From assembly GCA_019914995.1 (NCBI GenBank), contig CM034126.1, forward strand, positions 14,451,001 through 14,515,000: DNA of 64,000 nucleotides, read 5' to 3'. The first letter of the stretch is position 1, and each line of letters starts with the position of its first letter. Source of the DNA: Acanthochlamys bracteata. Lineage: Eukaryota; Streptophyta; Magnoliopsida; Pandanales; Velloziaceae. The position numbers and the translations under genes are program-made. The notes below the pieces were generated by a model. That model ran no database searches. It was given only the letters and a program-made list of their open reading frames with translations, and had not been told where the DNA came from. Positions 36,279 to 50,139 of the stretch are shown here, in pieces.

Positions 36279-37172
36279 GTAAGTTCTATTTTTTTCATTA
36301 CTTAATCAGTTTTTTTTAGTTTGAATCTGTGAAGCGTTAGCTCCAGTTCAGGAATCATCACATTCAATTTGAAGTTTAAATTTCGTGGCGTGAGAGAGCA
36401 CTACCTCTCTTCTGAATTCAGTGTAGTTTTGTGAGATTTTTATTTACTTAAAGATCGAGAATTTTCATTAATTAAATTTGGAGACATAAGCTAGAATTCA
36501 GGATTTGAGATCCAAGAGAATTGCATGTAATCTATTGAATGAGAGAAGTGAGATTTTAAAGTTTGTTGAGAACTGTCGGAGATTGTTCCGTTTTCAGTTT
36601 CAGCTGGTGAACACAAATTTTCTTTGTGATCGTTCGAGTTTTTTTGTTTTTTTTTTTTTTGTTAATCAGTTTCAATCTGTAAGAGGATAGCAAAAAAAAA
36701 AAAAAACCAAAATTAATTAAGAATAAGATTTAATGCAATACTTTTACGTGATGTCCTTTAGTTTGATTGGTTCTCGGTTGCTTTATTTGCCGGTTACTTG
36801 GTCCTTTGGAGCTAATATTATCAGAATATTGATGCCGGGGACTGGGAGTCCTCCCCACCAGAACAGTGCAGTACGTGTAATTAGCTATCGGCTTAAGCTC
36901 ATTGTGTTTACATCAGGGTACGATGGACTTCACTTGGTGCTATTAGAACACAACATTCCTGTTTTACTCAGGTCATTTCTGACCAGATGTCTGGAGTTTG
37001 ATTTCACCAATTTGGCCTTCGCATCAGATTGCAGCTGATTGATGCCAGTTATTGATTCTACTAGGTTATAGTATTCAAATCCTTATCATGCCAAACTAGT
37101 TTATTGTGCTTGTTGTCAAATGCTTTAATGGATTTTTATCTTGGGAAGGAACTCATGGTCATTTTGTTGTAG
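36279..37172 (+). other. inferred leader intron of GLTP1
   Basis: A good donor (AAACTGT|GTAAGTTC) at 36279 and an acceptor (TTTTGTTGTAG|GTGGGAG) at 37172/37173 would remove 894 bases and leave the ATG ten bases into exon 2. Open frames inside (36505-36690, 36733-37038) have no recognisable content. Confidence 0.55.
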
Positions 37173-37182
37173 GTGGGAGAGA

Positions 37183-39032
37183 ATGAGCACTCAGGTGGAA
37201 GGTACCATATTTACTCCGTGTTTGGAGGGAATGAAACATGTGAAGAACGAAGCAGGAGAAATGCTGACCAAGCCCTTTCTTGAAGTGTGCAAGCTAATTT
37301 TGCCAGTTCTTGGTGATTGCTCTTTTTTTACTTTTGGTTTCCTTGAAATTTTAATGCGTAGTATTTTGCTTGTTTGGGTGTTCAACCATTTTTGGTAGCA
37401 ACTGTGGTCTTGTTCACTTCTTTTGTTTGAGTTGTAGTTTCCCTTTGTGATAATTTTGCAATTTTTGTATTTCTTTATTCTCTTGGTTTGGCTTTCCCTT
37501 TTCTACAAAATATTATTGTTGGTGTCACATCCATTGAGAAACATTGAAACTGGAAAAGTAAACCAAGTAAGTTTTTTTTATTTCAAAATTTATTTATGTT
37601 CCTAAATGACATCAACAGTCTGAGATGAGAGGGTATGATGTCACTGCCGTTAGATATACTTAAGGATGTGAATTACTCTGCTTCTGAAATTAAGACAATT
37701 TGTAACTTGGGTATATATAAGTAACAAAATTTTCCTGGAACCTGTGCAGATAAGTTTGGAGCTGCTTTATCTCTTGTAAAATCAGATATTGGTGGTAATA
37801 TAACGGTGAGACGTACCTTTGTTTCGTCCACTTTAAAAGTTTCTTGAGCTAGTCAATATTAGATTCAGTTTTAGTAATCTTATGTATGCAATTTTGTGGT
37901 TATTGACATATTATTTTGTATGGATGCAGAGACTTGAGAATAAATATTCTTCTGATCCCACAAAATATAATCTTCTATATAGCATGGTGCAAGAAGAAGT
38001 TGCAGCCAAAACTGCCAAAGGTTCATCAAGTTGTACAAATGGGCTTCTCTGGTTAACAAGGTCTTCTGGTTTCTTTTTTAAATTTGATTTATTATATTGT
38101 TTTTTGTATATTCTTTCAATTAGCATTTTTATAAGACCTCTTTCTTTTGTTTTGTGGTAACATTTATACCTGCATGTTCTTCACAGATAAATTCCTAAAC
38201 TCTGATATATCTATCCAGGGCTATGGACTTCTTGGTAGAACTGTTTCGTAATCTGCTTGAGCACCAAGATTGGACAATGTCACAAGCATGTACGGATTCA
38301 TATGGCAAGACCCTCAAGAAATGGCATGGATGGTTGGCTAGTTCTAGCTTTACGGTAAGTAGCTAATCAATTTTCAACGAACATCAGTATCAAATGAGGC
38401 GATCAGCACTGTGATGAGTTGAAAGTAGATTTACTTGGCACCTTTGAAATTGTTTTCTGCATTAGTACTATGGATTATGAGAGTATGTCACAAATCAAAA
38501 GTAGCATAGCAAAAGCAGAAAATGGGCAATGCAAATACTTTCTAAGCTGCTGTTTATGTAATACAAAATTTATGACAATCAGCATTTCTTTTGAATTCTT
38601 CTGTACTTCCAACAGGCTTGAAGCATTCTTATTACCACTGACAAAACTTTAGATTTAAGTGTTTGTGAGCCACTGCTACTTCCCACTGTAAACTACTAAA
38701 TTCCTTAACAGAAATTATCTACCTTTGCACCCAACCACCCCATGAATTGTCCATTACTTCAAGATTGAATACTTCCATGCTTGCAGGTTGTAATGAAACT
38801 TGCACCAGATAGGAAGAAGTTTATGGAAGTTATTGGTGGGTCTGGTGACATCAATGCTGATATTGAGAAATTTTCCTTTACATTCGCTGCTCTGCTTCAG
38901 GAAAACCACAAGTTGTTAGTAAGCTTTCTGCTTTTCTCTATTGTTTGCTTGCAATGCTCGACTGTTTTAACATGTGGAGTCCTTTGCCTTTTTCAGGCTG
39001 AAGTCGGCCTCGACAATCTCAAGGCATCTTGA
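37183..39032 (+). CDS. GLTP1: glycolipid transfer protein 1
   Basis: Six exons, 37183-37312, 37750-37805, 37930-38060, 38219-38354, 38787-38918, 38997-39032 (TGA), give 206 residues with consistent phases. The GLTP fold signature is present: DKFGAALSLVKSDIGGNI with the conserved Asp/Asn/Lys headgroup-binding region, LLWLTRAMDFLVELF, and TLKKWHGWLASSSF with the key Trp and His. The C terminus is VGLDNLKAS. GLTPs move glycosphingolipids between membranes from the cytosol; the text closely resembles Arabidopsis GLTP1 (At2g33470). ATG 37183 is used because MSTQVEGTIFTPCLEGMKH fits the family start. Confidence 0.95.
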
Positions 39033-40210
39033 GTTTGGAGCTATCTACCAATCAGATCTTACATTGTTCTTGTAGCATCGTACTTTTTTTTTACGGTAGA
39101 CTGTGTTATGAAAGAAAAGTTCCTTTACATAAAACCCAGATATGGTTTATGTATGTTTGTTTACAATAAGCTTTTGTAAGACTTAATAATAGGATTTAAG
39201 AGTGAAAGTAAGCTTCTTTACTACATAAGATTTAACTTCTTTGCCATGTTAAATGATAAATTCCAGCCTTTTGTATCTCTATGTAAAAAGCTTATTCATT
39301 TGATTTAGCAAGTTCAATATAGAACTGGGCAGACGCCACCTGATTCATATAAATTTGTTTCATTAGAGAGTAAACGGTAGAAAAAGCATTGCAGTTATTA
39401 ATTAAATATTATTTTACCCCGATCTGTGCATAGCACGGGTAGCATTTTGGTTCATAAATACACGGAAGAAAGACGAGAAAAAAAAAACCATTCCATCCGT
39501 TCGTCTCCTTGCTTTCCATTTGTTTATGTTTGCCCGGGGTTAACGGTGCCCTGAAACAAGTATGTCCACACAAATTGACAGCAAGTAGAAAATCCAAAGA
39601 TCAATGTTTCGTTTCCGCGACCTTTGAACAAACCAAACAGACAGAATCAAGGGAAAAAACGTAACTGCCATTAGTTGAATTCTTCTCGCCTTCATTTGTC
39701 CGGCGAAAACCAATGCGAGACTCCCTGAGAAGCCGAAGCCTGCTGCTTCTGCTTTAAACGGAACCACCGTCCAACTACCCGTTCTTGTTCTTCTTCTTCT
39801 TATTTGCTAAGTTTGATTATTGAAAGATATTGTAGAATATATCCTTGTTTGAATTATTAATTTTATAAGTATAACATATATGGCTGTAATGCAATCAATT
39901 TGAACCATAAGTGGCGATTTCCAGAGTTGGAAACTTACTATTCTCGAGACCTTCAAGGACTCACTCCACCATTAATGCTCGAAGCGGAAGAATTGAAAGG
40001 TATAGTAAGGCTTTCAGAAATCACCGCCACATGTTTTTTTGTCATTACTGTAATTGCTACCGGCCGGTTATATATATCATTTCTCAAGAGAACATTATAC
40101 ATGCTAATGGAAGGTGATTGTCATGATTTTCTATAGCGAGGACAATTTTTGGGACACAACCAACAGCGAGCAGTAGTACAAGAAGAGTTGTGAAATCTTG
40201 AGGTTTAAAT
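39033..40210. other. spacer between GLTP1 and the CRIB gene
   Basis: Contains the GLTP1 3' UTR and then the CRIB gene promoter. TATATATAT at about 40069-40077 is a candidate TATA box roughly 140 bases before the ATG. Minus-strand frames at 39409-39597 and 39540-39767 carry no domain I recognise. Confidence 0.4.
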
Positions 40211-41391
40211 ATGGCGCTAAAAATGGAAGGCATTCGAAAGGGCATAAGATACATCGCTCACATATTTGGTACGCAGCTGGTCAATTATCTTTGCTCTACC
40301 TTCAAAGAATATATATATACAATTTTGTGTATATACATACGAGTATGGTTTGTTTTTTATATTTAATGGGTTGGACTTTATACGAGCAGATGGAAAGGAA
40401 CATGAGATGCAGATAGGGTTTCCGACAGATGTCCGGCACGTTGCGCATATTGGATGGGATGGTCCCTCTACAAAAACCCCTAGCTGGGTAAAATATTTTC
40501 AGCAATTCCTATATTTTTTGCTGAACATATATAAAATGAGTAATTGGTTCTGATATACAAAACGAAGCAAGCTAGTATTGAGAGGCATAGGTTACTTTCG
40601 TTTTGATTAATTCCAATGCTTACGATTATCTTCAACATGAAAAAAAAAAAAACAAAAGAGAACTAGTTAATTATTCCTTTTTTTCAAATGTTTCAACAGA
40701 TGAACGAGTTTCATTCCGCACCACTGAGTGCCACGGTCACACCAGAAGCAGAAGGTTCTGTTTCCAATCCATGGGGATCTCAAGGTTAGTTCTTTTATGT
40801 CCAATTTTTCGTTTAAAGTGAAATATGTAGTTCTTCAATTCGCATGAATTCACCTGTTCGTGATATTTCACATATGTTGCTCAAGTTATAGTTCATTTGC
40901 AGACTTGCAACGTGATATGCGTATGAAGTTAAGTTGTTGCAACAGATTTCGGTAGAATGAATATGGGAATCCAAGAAGAATCACCAGCTTCATCTCCGGT
41001 ACCGAGACGAAGACGCCGTAACGGGTCTACTACATCAACCGCTGAATCTTCCGGCAACCCTCCACGTCGTTCAAGACGTCAGCAGTCAGACGCTAACGAG
41101 GACTCAAATTCAACCGATTCTTCGGTAAGAGAATCAAGGCAAAGCCGAAGATGCCAGAGGAGCAACGGCGAAAACAGCAACGGTGGCCCGGACTCACCGA
41201 AAGATCTTCCTCCAAAACAGTCAAGGCGGAGAAGGTCTAAAGGGTCTGCAGAGGGCGGCAGTGTTTCGTCGTCACGAAGATCGAAAGCTGCTGCTGCTGC
41301 AGATGGTGATTCCTCCGTTCGAGAAGAGACGAGTGGACAAAAAGCGACTGCAGCGAAATTAGAGCCGACGCAGGAGGAAGAAGGACTGTGA
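40211..41391 (+). CDS. ROP-interactive CRIB motif protein (RIC9/10/11-like)
   Basis: Four exons, 40211-40268, 40390-40487, 40700-40784, 40946-41391 (TGA), give 228 residues. The start is [19 protein letters not shown]. The CRIB motif is [17 protein letters not shown] (residues about 28-44), followed by PSWMNEF, as in the RIC9/10/11 branch. This motif binds active ROP GTPases, so the protein should act as a ROP effector at the plasma membrane or cytoskeleton. The C-terminal two thirds is a low-complexity Ser/Arg/Glu-rich tail with RRRRR and SRRRRSKG runs and no fold, perhaps a basic membrane- or nucleus-targeting segment. Phases agree; the intron after the phase-1 codon following HIF is typical. 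Confidence 0.88.
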
Positions 41392-42243
41392 ATAGAAAAC
41401 AAAAACTGCGGATATTTTCATGATGAACAAGAGCTCGATCTTTCATTCATTCATTTCACAGTGGCCAGTGATAGGAAGGCGAAGGAATTAAAAAACAAAA
41501 GGATCATGAATTCATGCATGATCCACTACTTTTGTTGGCGTTCGAGGGTTTTCACAATTAAATTTTATTTTATGTGTTTGAATTGATCGATGATTGTGGG
41601 TGGGCGATAGTGTTCAGATGTTTGTACTAGAGAGTAGAGAGCATTAGCTGGTTTTTTGTTTTTGAAGTTGGATTAGAGAGTACGGAAGAAATTCGAGACT
41701 GTAATTTGTGGAAAACCAAAAGAACCGCAAGGCAGCGAGGAGAATGTATCTCTCTTTTTTATGTTCCCGTATATATTTTCATATACACGATTTGTTTTTT
41801 TCTTTTGTTGCAGTGTTTTTTCCCCCTATAAATAATCTCTATTATCTAAAACGATTTTTGCGTCTAAACTATTTACTTTATCGCACGCCCCTATTTTGTT
41901 TTTACAGTTACGAGTACTAAATTATTTTAAAATATTTTTATTTTAAAATATTGTTTGTTTTAATCACTCTCAATCATTTCTTTCATATTAGATAGGAATC
42001 ATAGGATGTACACCATAATTATATTTCATAATAGTTCGATTCTGCAATATGTTTAATATTTGCAAAATTAGACCTCTAATTTACATGTGCTAATGTAAGA
42101 TAGTCCTAAAAAATGTTCCATTTTACTCCCCCGCAGACGGGGACTGATTTCTCTGTAAACCCTCTATCTTTTAATCTTTCTCTCTCGATCTGAATCAGAT
42201 CTCCCTCTGGTGATCGCTCCGCTGTTTTTGAGCGATCGACAAC
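41392..42243. other. spacer between the CRIB gene and ribophorin II
   Basis: CRIB gene 3' UTR, then A/T-rich DNA to about 42130, then a pyrimidine-rich leader (TCTTTCTCTCTCGATC near 42174-42190) ahead of the ribophorin II start. No gene seen. Confidence 0.45.
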
Positions 42244-45200
42244 ATGGACGGAGACCGCCGCCGTTCCCATCGGTTTTTTTTGTTCGCCGTGGTCTGTTCA
42301 TTTCTCTCCTCTGTCACCGCCGTTGTTCGGCCGATTTCTGACGTTCACCGATCTGCTGCGATCGAGCTGTTCCAGTCGACAGATGGATCGTTGGGAAGGT
42401 AATAGAATCCTAGATCTTAAATAGAGTAGGTACTCCACTTTCGTTTTTGTGTTCGAGTGTTTTCGCCTAATCCTAGATTTGATCAGTAATTCTTTCTTTT
42501 TTCTTTGGAACTGTACTGGTTTTATGATTTTATTTAGTGTTGGAGGACTGTTGTGATGTGCGGTGCCTAAGTGAAGAAAGTCAATAATGTCAATGATGGA
42601 ACAAAGTAAACTTGTTATTGTTGAAAATACAGTGGTGTGCACGAACAGTAATGTAGCACAGCGGAATATTTGACACACACTAAGATCTTGCAATCTAAGT
42701 TGAGATTTTAGAGATGAATAAGACAATCACACAAACACAAAGATATATGTGGGAAAAAAACAAGAAAAACCTCATGGTGGTGTTGTCACACCAAAAGATA
42801 GATCACTATGCGATGAGATTACAACAATGGCTTACAACCGGCGCTCTTTGTCAAACACTAGAAGTGTTTCTTACTTGCTGTCTTGCTTGCTTTCTTACAT
42901 CAAATTTCACATGTTTGGAACATATTTATAGGATGTTGGAATGGTAGAGAATCTCCTTTTGATAGCTAGTCCATTTGAATAACTAATTTTCCTAAGCAAC
43001 TTTTGGGCTTGGTAACCACCTCCTTGGGTTCGTTGGTATAACTTTCATATGGTAGTTAGAATGCAATACTTCTCAAGAGGAATGAATATTGACATAACCA
43101 CTTCGTGCCCTTTTGTCCCAAGTGCCTTTCGGCCCATAACTACAATAGTAACTACGTTGGACCAAATGGTGGGCTACCATCAGCTACTTATGAATTGCTT
43201 GCTGAAACTCTCATCAAAGTGGCTTTACATCCAACAATTATTAGGCATTACCATGAGCAGCATCTGATATGGAATCAAACTTGTTGTTTGGGATTTATAC
43301 TTGCTTCTATTCTCTCTTTCTTGGAAGCAACTCTGCTCTGATTTGGATTTTGTCACTCTTTCTTGTGGCATGTGGTAGTTGAGTGGGAACAAATTTTTTC
43401 TAATCTGCTATAAGGCATATTATTCCATTTCAGAGGCCATTGGGTTGGCATAAAAAAATTCTACCCTTCCTTCAAATTGTATTGGCATTTCTCGACATGT
43501 TATGGTTAGAATGTTCTTTCGTTCTGGTTATGGTTCATCAATCTTTTAGGAGTGCTTTGCTTAGTATGAAAAGCTTTAATGATCAGAAACTGTTTCCTTG
43601 AGTATCACATTGTACTTCTCTCTACGATGACAGCCATGTTAGGGCGGCTAATCTGATACTTTATGGCATTTTTGTCAGTTATGTTCAAATCCTATGAACC
43701 ATGAAATTTTTTTCGAGCATTAGGTATATGTTTTGAATGAGGTGAATTGGTTTTCTTAAGCGGCTACTCTTTCCTTTTTTGATGTTGCATTCTCTTCCTG
43801 TTTGTCTGCTTACTACTTTTCTTTGATGAGTTAGTACTAGCGAACTTCATAGAGTCATGGTAGCCTTTAGCATATTGTCTCCCTTTCCTAGCAATTATTT
43901 TGGCTGCCATCTTTGAGACTGGACAAAGCACCTCTTTCTTATGGTTTTAGAGTTTGTTCTCAGTTAATATAGTTGTAAAACCATGCCAATATGTGACTGA
44001 TGGCTTCTCATTTTGATAAATTCTCTGCAGCTTGGAAGAAACATGTCAGGCATTGAGAACATTCCATATTTTAGGAATGGGGAAGCCTGCTTTTATCAGC
44101 AATAAGGTTTGCGTTTCAGTTGGTGAGACTCTTGGGTCATCATCCTCCAGTTTGAAGGATCTCTTCAATGCACTCAGAGTTGACAGTATTTTGGAATGCC
44201 AAATAGATACCGTTGCCGTAAAGGTAGTTGTAAGAGTCAGTTTGTGCCAAAAAGAAGTGTTAGTAATATGGTTTACTTTGCTTTTGTAGAATGTTGCTTC
44301 AAGAGTGCAGTCTGTTTTAAAGGATTCAAATTCAATGGAAAACATCTACTATTCGGTTGGAAGTTTAAAGCTCATTAAGGTTAGGGCTTCTAATACATGC
44401 AACATCCTCTTTTTGCTTTGAAAATCAATTTCTGGCGTCTGTTTGAAGTTTCTTACTGCAAATCAATCTTTCTTGTGCAGGATAAAGGGACAAATTTAGA
44501 TCTTTCAGACACAAATGGCTTATTTCAGACCGTGAAGGTAGTTATTTTGGTGCTTCAGTTTATTTTATTTGCACATCTTTGTTGTAGAAGGCACTATAAG
44601 ACTGCTTTATTGCGTTTTTCTGTCAGGCTCTCAGTCAAAGTGACGGAAGATGGCGACTTGACTCCAACACTACCGAATCCAGTACTTATGCTGCAGGTTA
44701 ATAACCTAAAAATTTGTTTATAAATTGACACGTGCTTCTCAATCTTTGGTCATGGGATTGATTTTACATGTTAATTTATGGAAACAAGCCATCAGTCAAC
44801 TTAGGTATTATATTTTCAGAAAGCAGCCCGAGCTGAACTATGTTATTCAGTTTCGTTGATTTGCTCAAATTTATTCAGGCTTTTCTATGCAGAAATCAGT
44901 GGTAATCTCATCTAAATCACTAACATCTAATAGCAAGTGTCATAGACTTGCATAAATAATTTACCTAGCAGGTTTGTCTGGGTAGTAAGGCAGTAAGGTG
45001 TTTCATTACTTTTCGAACAGGTCAAGATTGCCTTTTTGTCCTTTTAACAAGAATTATTGCAGGGCTAGCACTTGAAACGCTCGCGGGCATTATATCATTG
45101 TCGGATTCAGATGTGGATCAGTCCATGGTAAGGAGACTGGACAATTAGCAACTTGTTATCATACTGAGCTTGTTTTCATTATTTACATTGACCTCTAGTA

Positions 45201-48200
45201 AGACATGTTTAATTATATAATGGTGCTGGCTCCTCAAGATTGTCTAAGATTTAGTCAATCACACCGTAAAGAAAGTAATCAGTTAACTACATTTGCACCT
45301 CCAGATGCTTGCGCTGTTACAATAACCATAAAGAGTGCTAGTTGGTAGATTCGAATGTTGATCATCAAGCTCCAAGTATACCTGTGAAAGGTTTTCATAG
45401 TGGAAGATTACCATGAGAGCAATTAGACTGTTAATTTCTTTGGATTTGCATGTATGTGCCAAATGCTGATGAAAGTTCCTTGTAGATTCCGTAACATGTG
45501 ACACCTAGAAATGGCAATACAATCACTAATGGTTGTGACGTCATTGTTACGAGAATATTATTTACTAAGTAATCTTGTTAAGTTATTTTTTTGCAGAAAT
45601 AAGTAAGAGACTTTGCAGAAATATGTTGTACATATCATTTGTTATTGTTTTTGCAAATGTTGTCATCATATAATTTCATTGTGCAGTTGAAGATTTTTTC
45701 CACTAATTTCTTTCTTTCCATATACAATACAAACTGTTCTTTCAGCTTCTTAGTTTTGTCGTACGTTTGACAAATTTGTTCTTTTTAATTAGATAGAAGT
45801 CGTGAAAAATGACATCATGAAGCTGTTCGATAGCATCCAGAGCTATGGTAATCTCTCTAACATTTTTTCCGTCTAATTTTCTTGTCAGATTTGTGAATCT
45901 ATTGATCGTTTACATGTTGGAGTAGATAAGCTTTCATCCTATTTTTCTTTAATGAAATAATATGTTGGAGTGTTTAGGATTCATGGAAAAGGGGAAAAAA
46001 AATGCGAGCATGTACATGCACACATATCATGTTTCGAAACAAACGTTCATAATGCAGTGCGGCAATCTCCAGCTCATATTTTTATAATTTGTTTGATCTG
46101 ATGCAGATGATGGGGCCTTGTATTTTGATGAGAAACATGTTAGTCCTAGTGACTATAATGGCCCTCTAGCAACTACATCTTCTGTAGTACGTGGTGTCTC
46201 TGCATTTGCTAATGTTGCTTCTGTACGCATTAATGTGAGTTGAAATTAGTAAAATTTGGATTTGTATCCTTTTATTATGTCTGATATTCACCACTGTTTC
46301 TAAATGGTTAGCTTGGAGCTATATTTTGCAGATTCATGGTGACAAGATCTTAGGTTTGGCAAAGTTTCTTCTGAGTATCGGAGTTCCTGGTAGTTCCAAA
46401 GATTTGTACAACCAAATAGATTCTTTGTCATACTTGGAAAACAACAGGTACATTCTTATATTGCTAGCATCACCTTCAGCATTTCTAATTCTATCTATTA
46501 ATTTGCAAGTTAACTTAAGAGTTATACATTTATATTGTCAGTGACAAGTGCTGATTGCCAGTAACAAGTACGGTAACATGAAAGAATTAATGAGATAACA
46601 AAAAGGGTGGGATTAATCTAGTAATTTGTGCGCTGGGTCTAGTTAGATGTTTAACTGCTTGGAAGAATAGGTAACAATTTTTTTCATTTTATGATGGTCC
46701 ATTAAAGACAGAACTCCATCTGAAAGTTTACTACTGAATGAAACCCTTCATAGCATTTATTTGCTATCCGATTGGAGGATTCCTCTGTATTCAATTATTG
46801 TGGGTATATACTTCTAAGTGTTATGGAGGTTGCTTCTTTACTATTTTTCTTAACGAGTAAATTTTAAATGTTTATTTTATTACAATGCAGGATTTTTGTT
46901 CCGCTTATTCTATCACTTCCAGCAACTGTCCTATCCTTGACCTCCAAAGACCAAGTGAAGGTGACTTCTACCAAATCCTTTGACTTGCTATATGAAGTAG
47001 TACTTAACATTTTGGCTTAATCGTTTGACTTATTGGTGTAACTCATGCTTTACTTTTCTACTTGCCGACCAACTTGTGGCTCCACGCTATTAACTACATA
47101 TCTGACAGTTACAATGGTAGTTGTGGATGACTTATATGGACTCTATTTTCATTTTACAAACCACTTAACAGTTGCATTTGCATTACACTAGTTACTCTGT
47201 ACATGTTTCAAATGCTGCCATCTTAGAAGTAAGGACTATTGTGTATGCAACATAGGTGTTTTGCAAAATGCAGTCATCACTACAGCATAAAGTAATGTAT
47301 GATTGCTCATAGTTCGACTCCTTTGTAGGTTGAGATAACCACTGTGTTTGGTTCTCATGCACCTCCTTCGACGGTGAACCTTGTCCGTGCATCTAGCTTT
47401 CGGTCCAAAGATAGTGCTGTCCTTGAGAGCCAGGTTAGATACTTCCTGTGGATTGCTCGTTGAACGTTTTATTTATTTGTATCTTCCTACCTTCTTTGTA
47501 ACAATTGATCTCTTACAATTGCTACCTCTCAGAAAACTTTGCGAATGGTATCACATTTACATACACCTGACTGAAATTCTTACTGCAGGAGCTTAAGTTT
47601 GATTCCAAAAACTCTAATCACTACTTGGATATCACACCCAAAGTGGATGTCGGCAAATACATTATGGATTTTGAGGTAATCTTGTTTTCTTATTTGCTCA
47701 CTTTTCTACTGCAGCTTAAACTAATATATCTGAGGTGACCTTAATATTTGCAGATTAAGCTACATGACCCTGAACATGCAAGAACATATGCAGTAGGAGG
47801 TAAAACAAGTGTTTTAGTTTTTCTGACTGGTGAAATAAAGGTAGAGAAGCCAGAAATTACTGTTTTGGACAGTGATCTTGGGAATGTTGAGTCAACAAAA
47901 AAGTATGTTTTTTCTCTCTTACAGTGTCTGTCAATTAGTTCACAATTGTTGATCCATAAAATAGTGGATATTTGCAAATCTTTTAGAAGCTCTTACTTTA
48001 TAATTGTTCCCAAACCATAAATTGCTCCTGGTCTTTCAACTTTGTTTTTACTTGTTGAATTTAGCAAGCTTCAATGCTTTGTTATTATGCTGTAAGATGT
48101 TTCTGTTTCCTAAACAACCTCAGTTTGCCTTGCAACATGTAGGCTCATCATAAGTGATGATTAATATAGTTTAGAGAGTGCAGTAGTCTTTCTAGCTAGA

Positions 48201-49608
48201 GATGAGTTGTGGAAGTTGTTCCTTGCGAAGAAGCAAGGTCTAGTAGACATAAAGAGGCTTTACCTATTTGTGTTCCTAAAATTCTGCAGCATTTTAGTTG
48301 TTTCTGCCATGCAGAACAAAGATGTCATTGTTTTCCACACGTTAACTTGTAGGTATATTTTGTGTAATTTGTAGTTAACTTTCAACATGTTAACTTGTAG
48401 CTTATTTATGCAGATTAGATTTGTCAAAAGACAATGCAGTTTCGCTTGCAGCAAACCATCTACACAAGCTGCGCCTGTCTTTCCAGTTGACGACACCTCT
48501 TGGACACTCCTTTAAGCCACATCAGGTTTGCTCTTCATTTCCATGAGAATTGTCTGTTACTGGTATTGATTCCTTCATTTTTGACAAATATGAATGGTCA
48601 CAGGTTTTTCTTAAACTGAGACATGAGACAAAAATTGAGCACATCTTTGTAATGGAGAGCTCTGCCAGGCAATATAAGATTCTACTAGTTAAGTTTCTAC
48701 TATGGTAGTTGCTCTAGTTACAAGTAAATAGATGTGTAAATGAAAAGGATATGTTTGTAAAATAGCATATAATTGGTAACTAATTGCATCTTATTTCAGG
48801 ATTTTCTTCGTCTGGTGGACCAATTTTATTATCTCTCTGGAAGATATGATATTGAGCTTACAGTGGGAGATGCTGTAATGGTAAAGTTCTTTCTATGCAT
48901 TGTTCGCCATTCGTCATTATCGCTCTTGGACCTTGGTATTTGATCCATGGTGATAATTCAGGAGAACTCATTCATGAGAGCACTTGGCCATGTCGATCTA
49001 GACCTTCCTGATCCACCAGAGAAAGCGTCCCGCCCTCCTGCATTGCCTCTTGATCCTTACTCGAGATTTGGACCCCAACAAGAGATTTCCCACATCTTCC
49101 GTGCTCCAGAAAAAAGGCCACTGAAGGAGCTGTCACTTGGTTTTCTTGGATTAATAATTGTACCCCTTCTTGGATTTTTAATTGGGGTAGGCTCCTTAAC
49201 TGTCAATTCTTGTGTCTGCTATTTTGCTTGCTAACTTACTCTAAATACCGTGTTGCAGTTAATCAGGTTGGGAGTGAACCTTAAGAATTTTCCTTCTGCT
49301 CCAGTGCCTGCTACGTTCGCCCTACTCTTCCATGGTGGCATTGGAGCAGTTCTTGTGCTTTACTTGTTCTTCTGGTTGAAGGTTGGTATCCATGTACATA
49401 GATTACACAAATTTCCATTTAGTTGAAGGCCATGTTAATTTAAGGTCCACATGCATCTAAGTCTGTTTCTTGGTAACCTTTATTTCTACAGTTGAACCTA
49501 TTCACCACGTTGAAGGCTCTTGCTTTCTTGGGGGTCTTCCTAGTGTTCGTGGGTCATAGGACCTTGTCTTACCTTGCATCAGCATCAACAAAACTGAAGT
49601 CTTCTTGA
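42244..49608 (+). CDS. RPN2: ribophorin II, oligosaccharyltransferase subunit 2
   Basis: Nineteen exons give 693 residues: 42244-42398, 44031-44223, 44290-44379, 44481-44537, 44627-44696, 45063-45127, 45793-45847, 46107-46234, 46332-46447, 46891-46960, 47329-47433, 47589-47675, 47754-47902, 48414-48525, 48604-48687, 48800-48880, 48962-49186, 49259-49381, 49492-49608. Order: signal peptide ([16 protein letters not shown]), large lumenal domain, then three C-terminal membrane helices ([47 protein letters not shown]) and a short KLKSS tail. This is the SWP1/ribophorin II subunit (HAP6 in Arabidopsis, about 690 residues) of the ER oligosaccharyltransferase that N-glycosylates proteins. All phases agree. 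Intron 1 (1.6 kb) carries retroelement-like debris. Confidence 0.96.
42640..42960. mobile_element. retroelement-like fragment in ribophorin II intron 1
   Basis: GAATAAGACAATCACACAAACACAAAGATATATGTGGGAAAAAA followed by CAAGAAAAACCTCATGG resembles the AAGATATACGTGGAAAA...AAACCACGGG block of dispersed plant copia-type sequences. Boundaries and class are not visible. Confidence 0.3.
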
Positions 49609-50139
49609 GACGATTGACCCATTAGGTAACAGTTCTCAGTTTTGGAGAAGAGCGAAATTCCTATACAGTTATTTTAGTGAGAATCAGTTCTATCAAGGGG
49701 AAGCGACAGCTACAAACATGAAAAACTCATGTATGCTTGCCCCAAATCTCTTTTATTATTTTAAGTTAGATATCTGGCGAATCATCTGTAGTGTAGACAT
49801 TGTAGCGAGTGATACGAGTTGTAACAATTTTGTTATGAAGCTTATTTTGTAACTGTCCTAGAATTATTTAGAGCTCGTTTCGCAATATGTTTGGAGAGCG
49901 TTTTATTCTAACATTTTAGTTTTTTGCATTTTCAAAATTTTGAATATTATAGAATTTATTTAATATTTTTAAAAACGAAAAAATTATATGACTTTAAGAT
50001 ATGTTATTATTTATTTTAAAACTTTTTTAGATAAAAAAAGTTAGTTTTTGAAATATTTTTAAAATATTTTTTTATTATAAAAAAAAAAAAGAAAAACACA
50101 CACGCAACCGTGTTTGGTTCCATTGAAGCGTCGGAATAA
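49609..50139. other. ribophorin II 3' flank and AT-rich DNA
   Basis: The 3' UTR is followed by A/T-rich DNA from 49870. An older element may span about 49872-50108: GAGCTCGTTTCGCAATATGTTTGG on the left and GCAACCGTGTTTGGTTCC on the right, but I could not define ends. Confidence 0.35.

Noticed and set aside
36733-37038. Open frame of 101 codons before GLTP1
   Set aside because: Falls in the inferred leader intron and shows no recognisable domain.
39540-39767. Minus-strand frame of 75 codons with two hydrophobic stretches
   Set aside because: No family recognised, no neighbouring exons; considered chance in the GLTP1 downstream spacer.
40957-41391. Independent small Arg/Ser-rich gene starting at ATG 40957
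   Set aside because: Joins in phase to three upstream exons encoding the CRIB motif, so it is the last exon of that gene.
47741-47977. Minus-strand frame of 78 codons
   Set aside because: Antisense shadow of ribophorin II exon 13.
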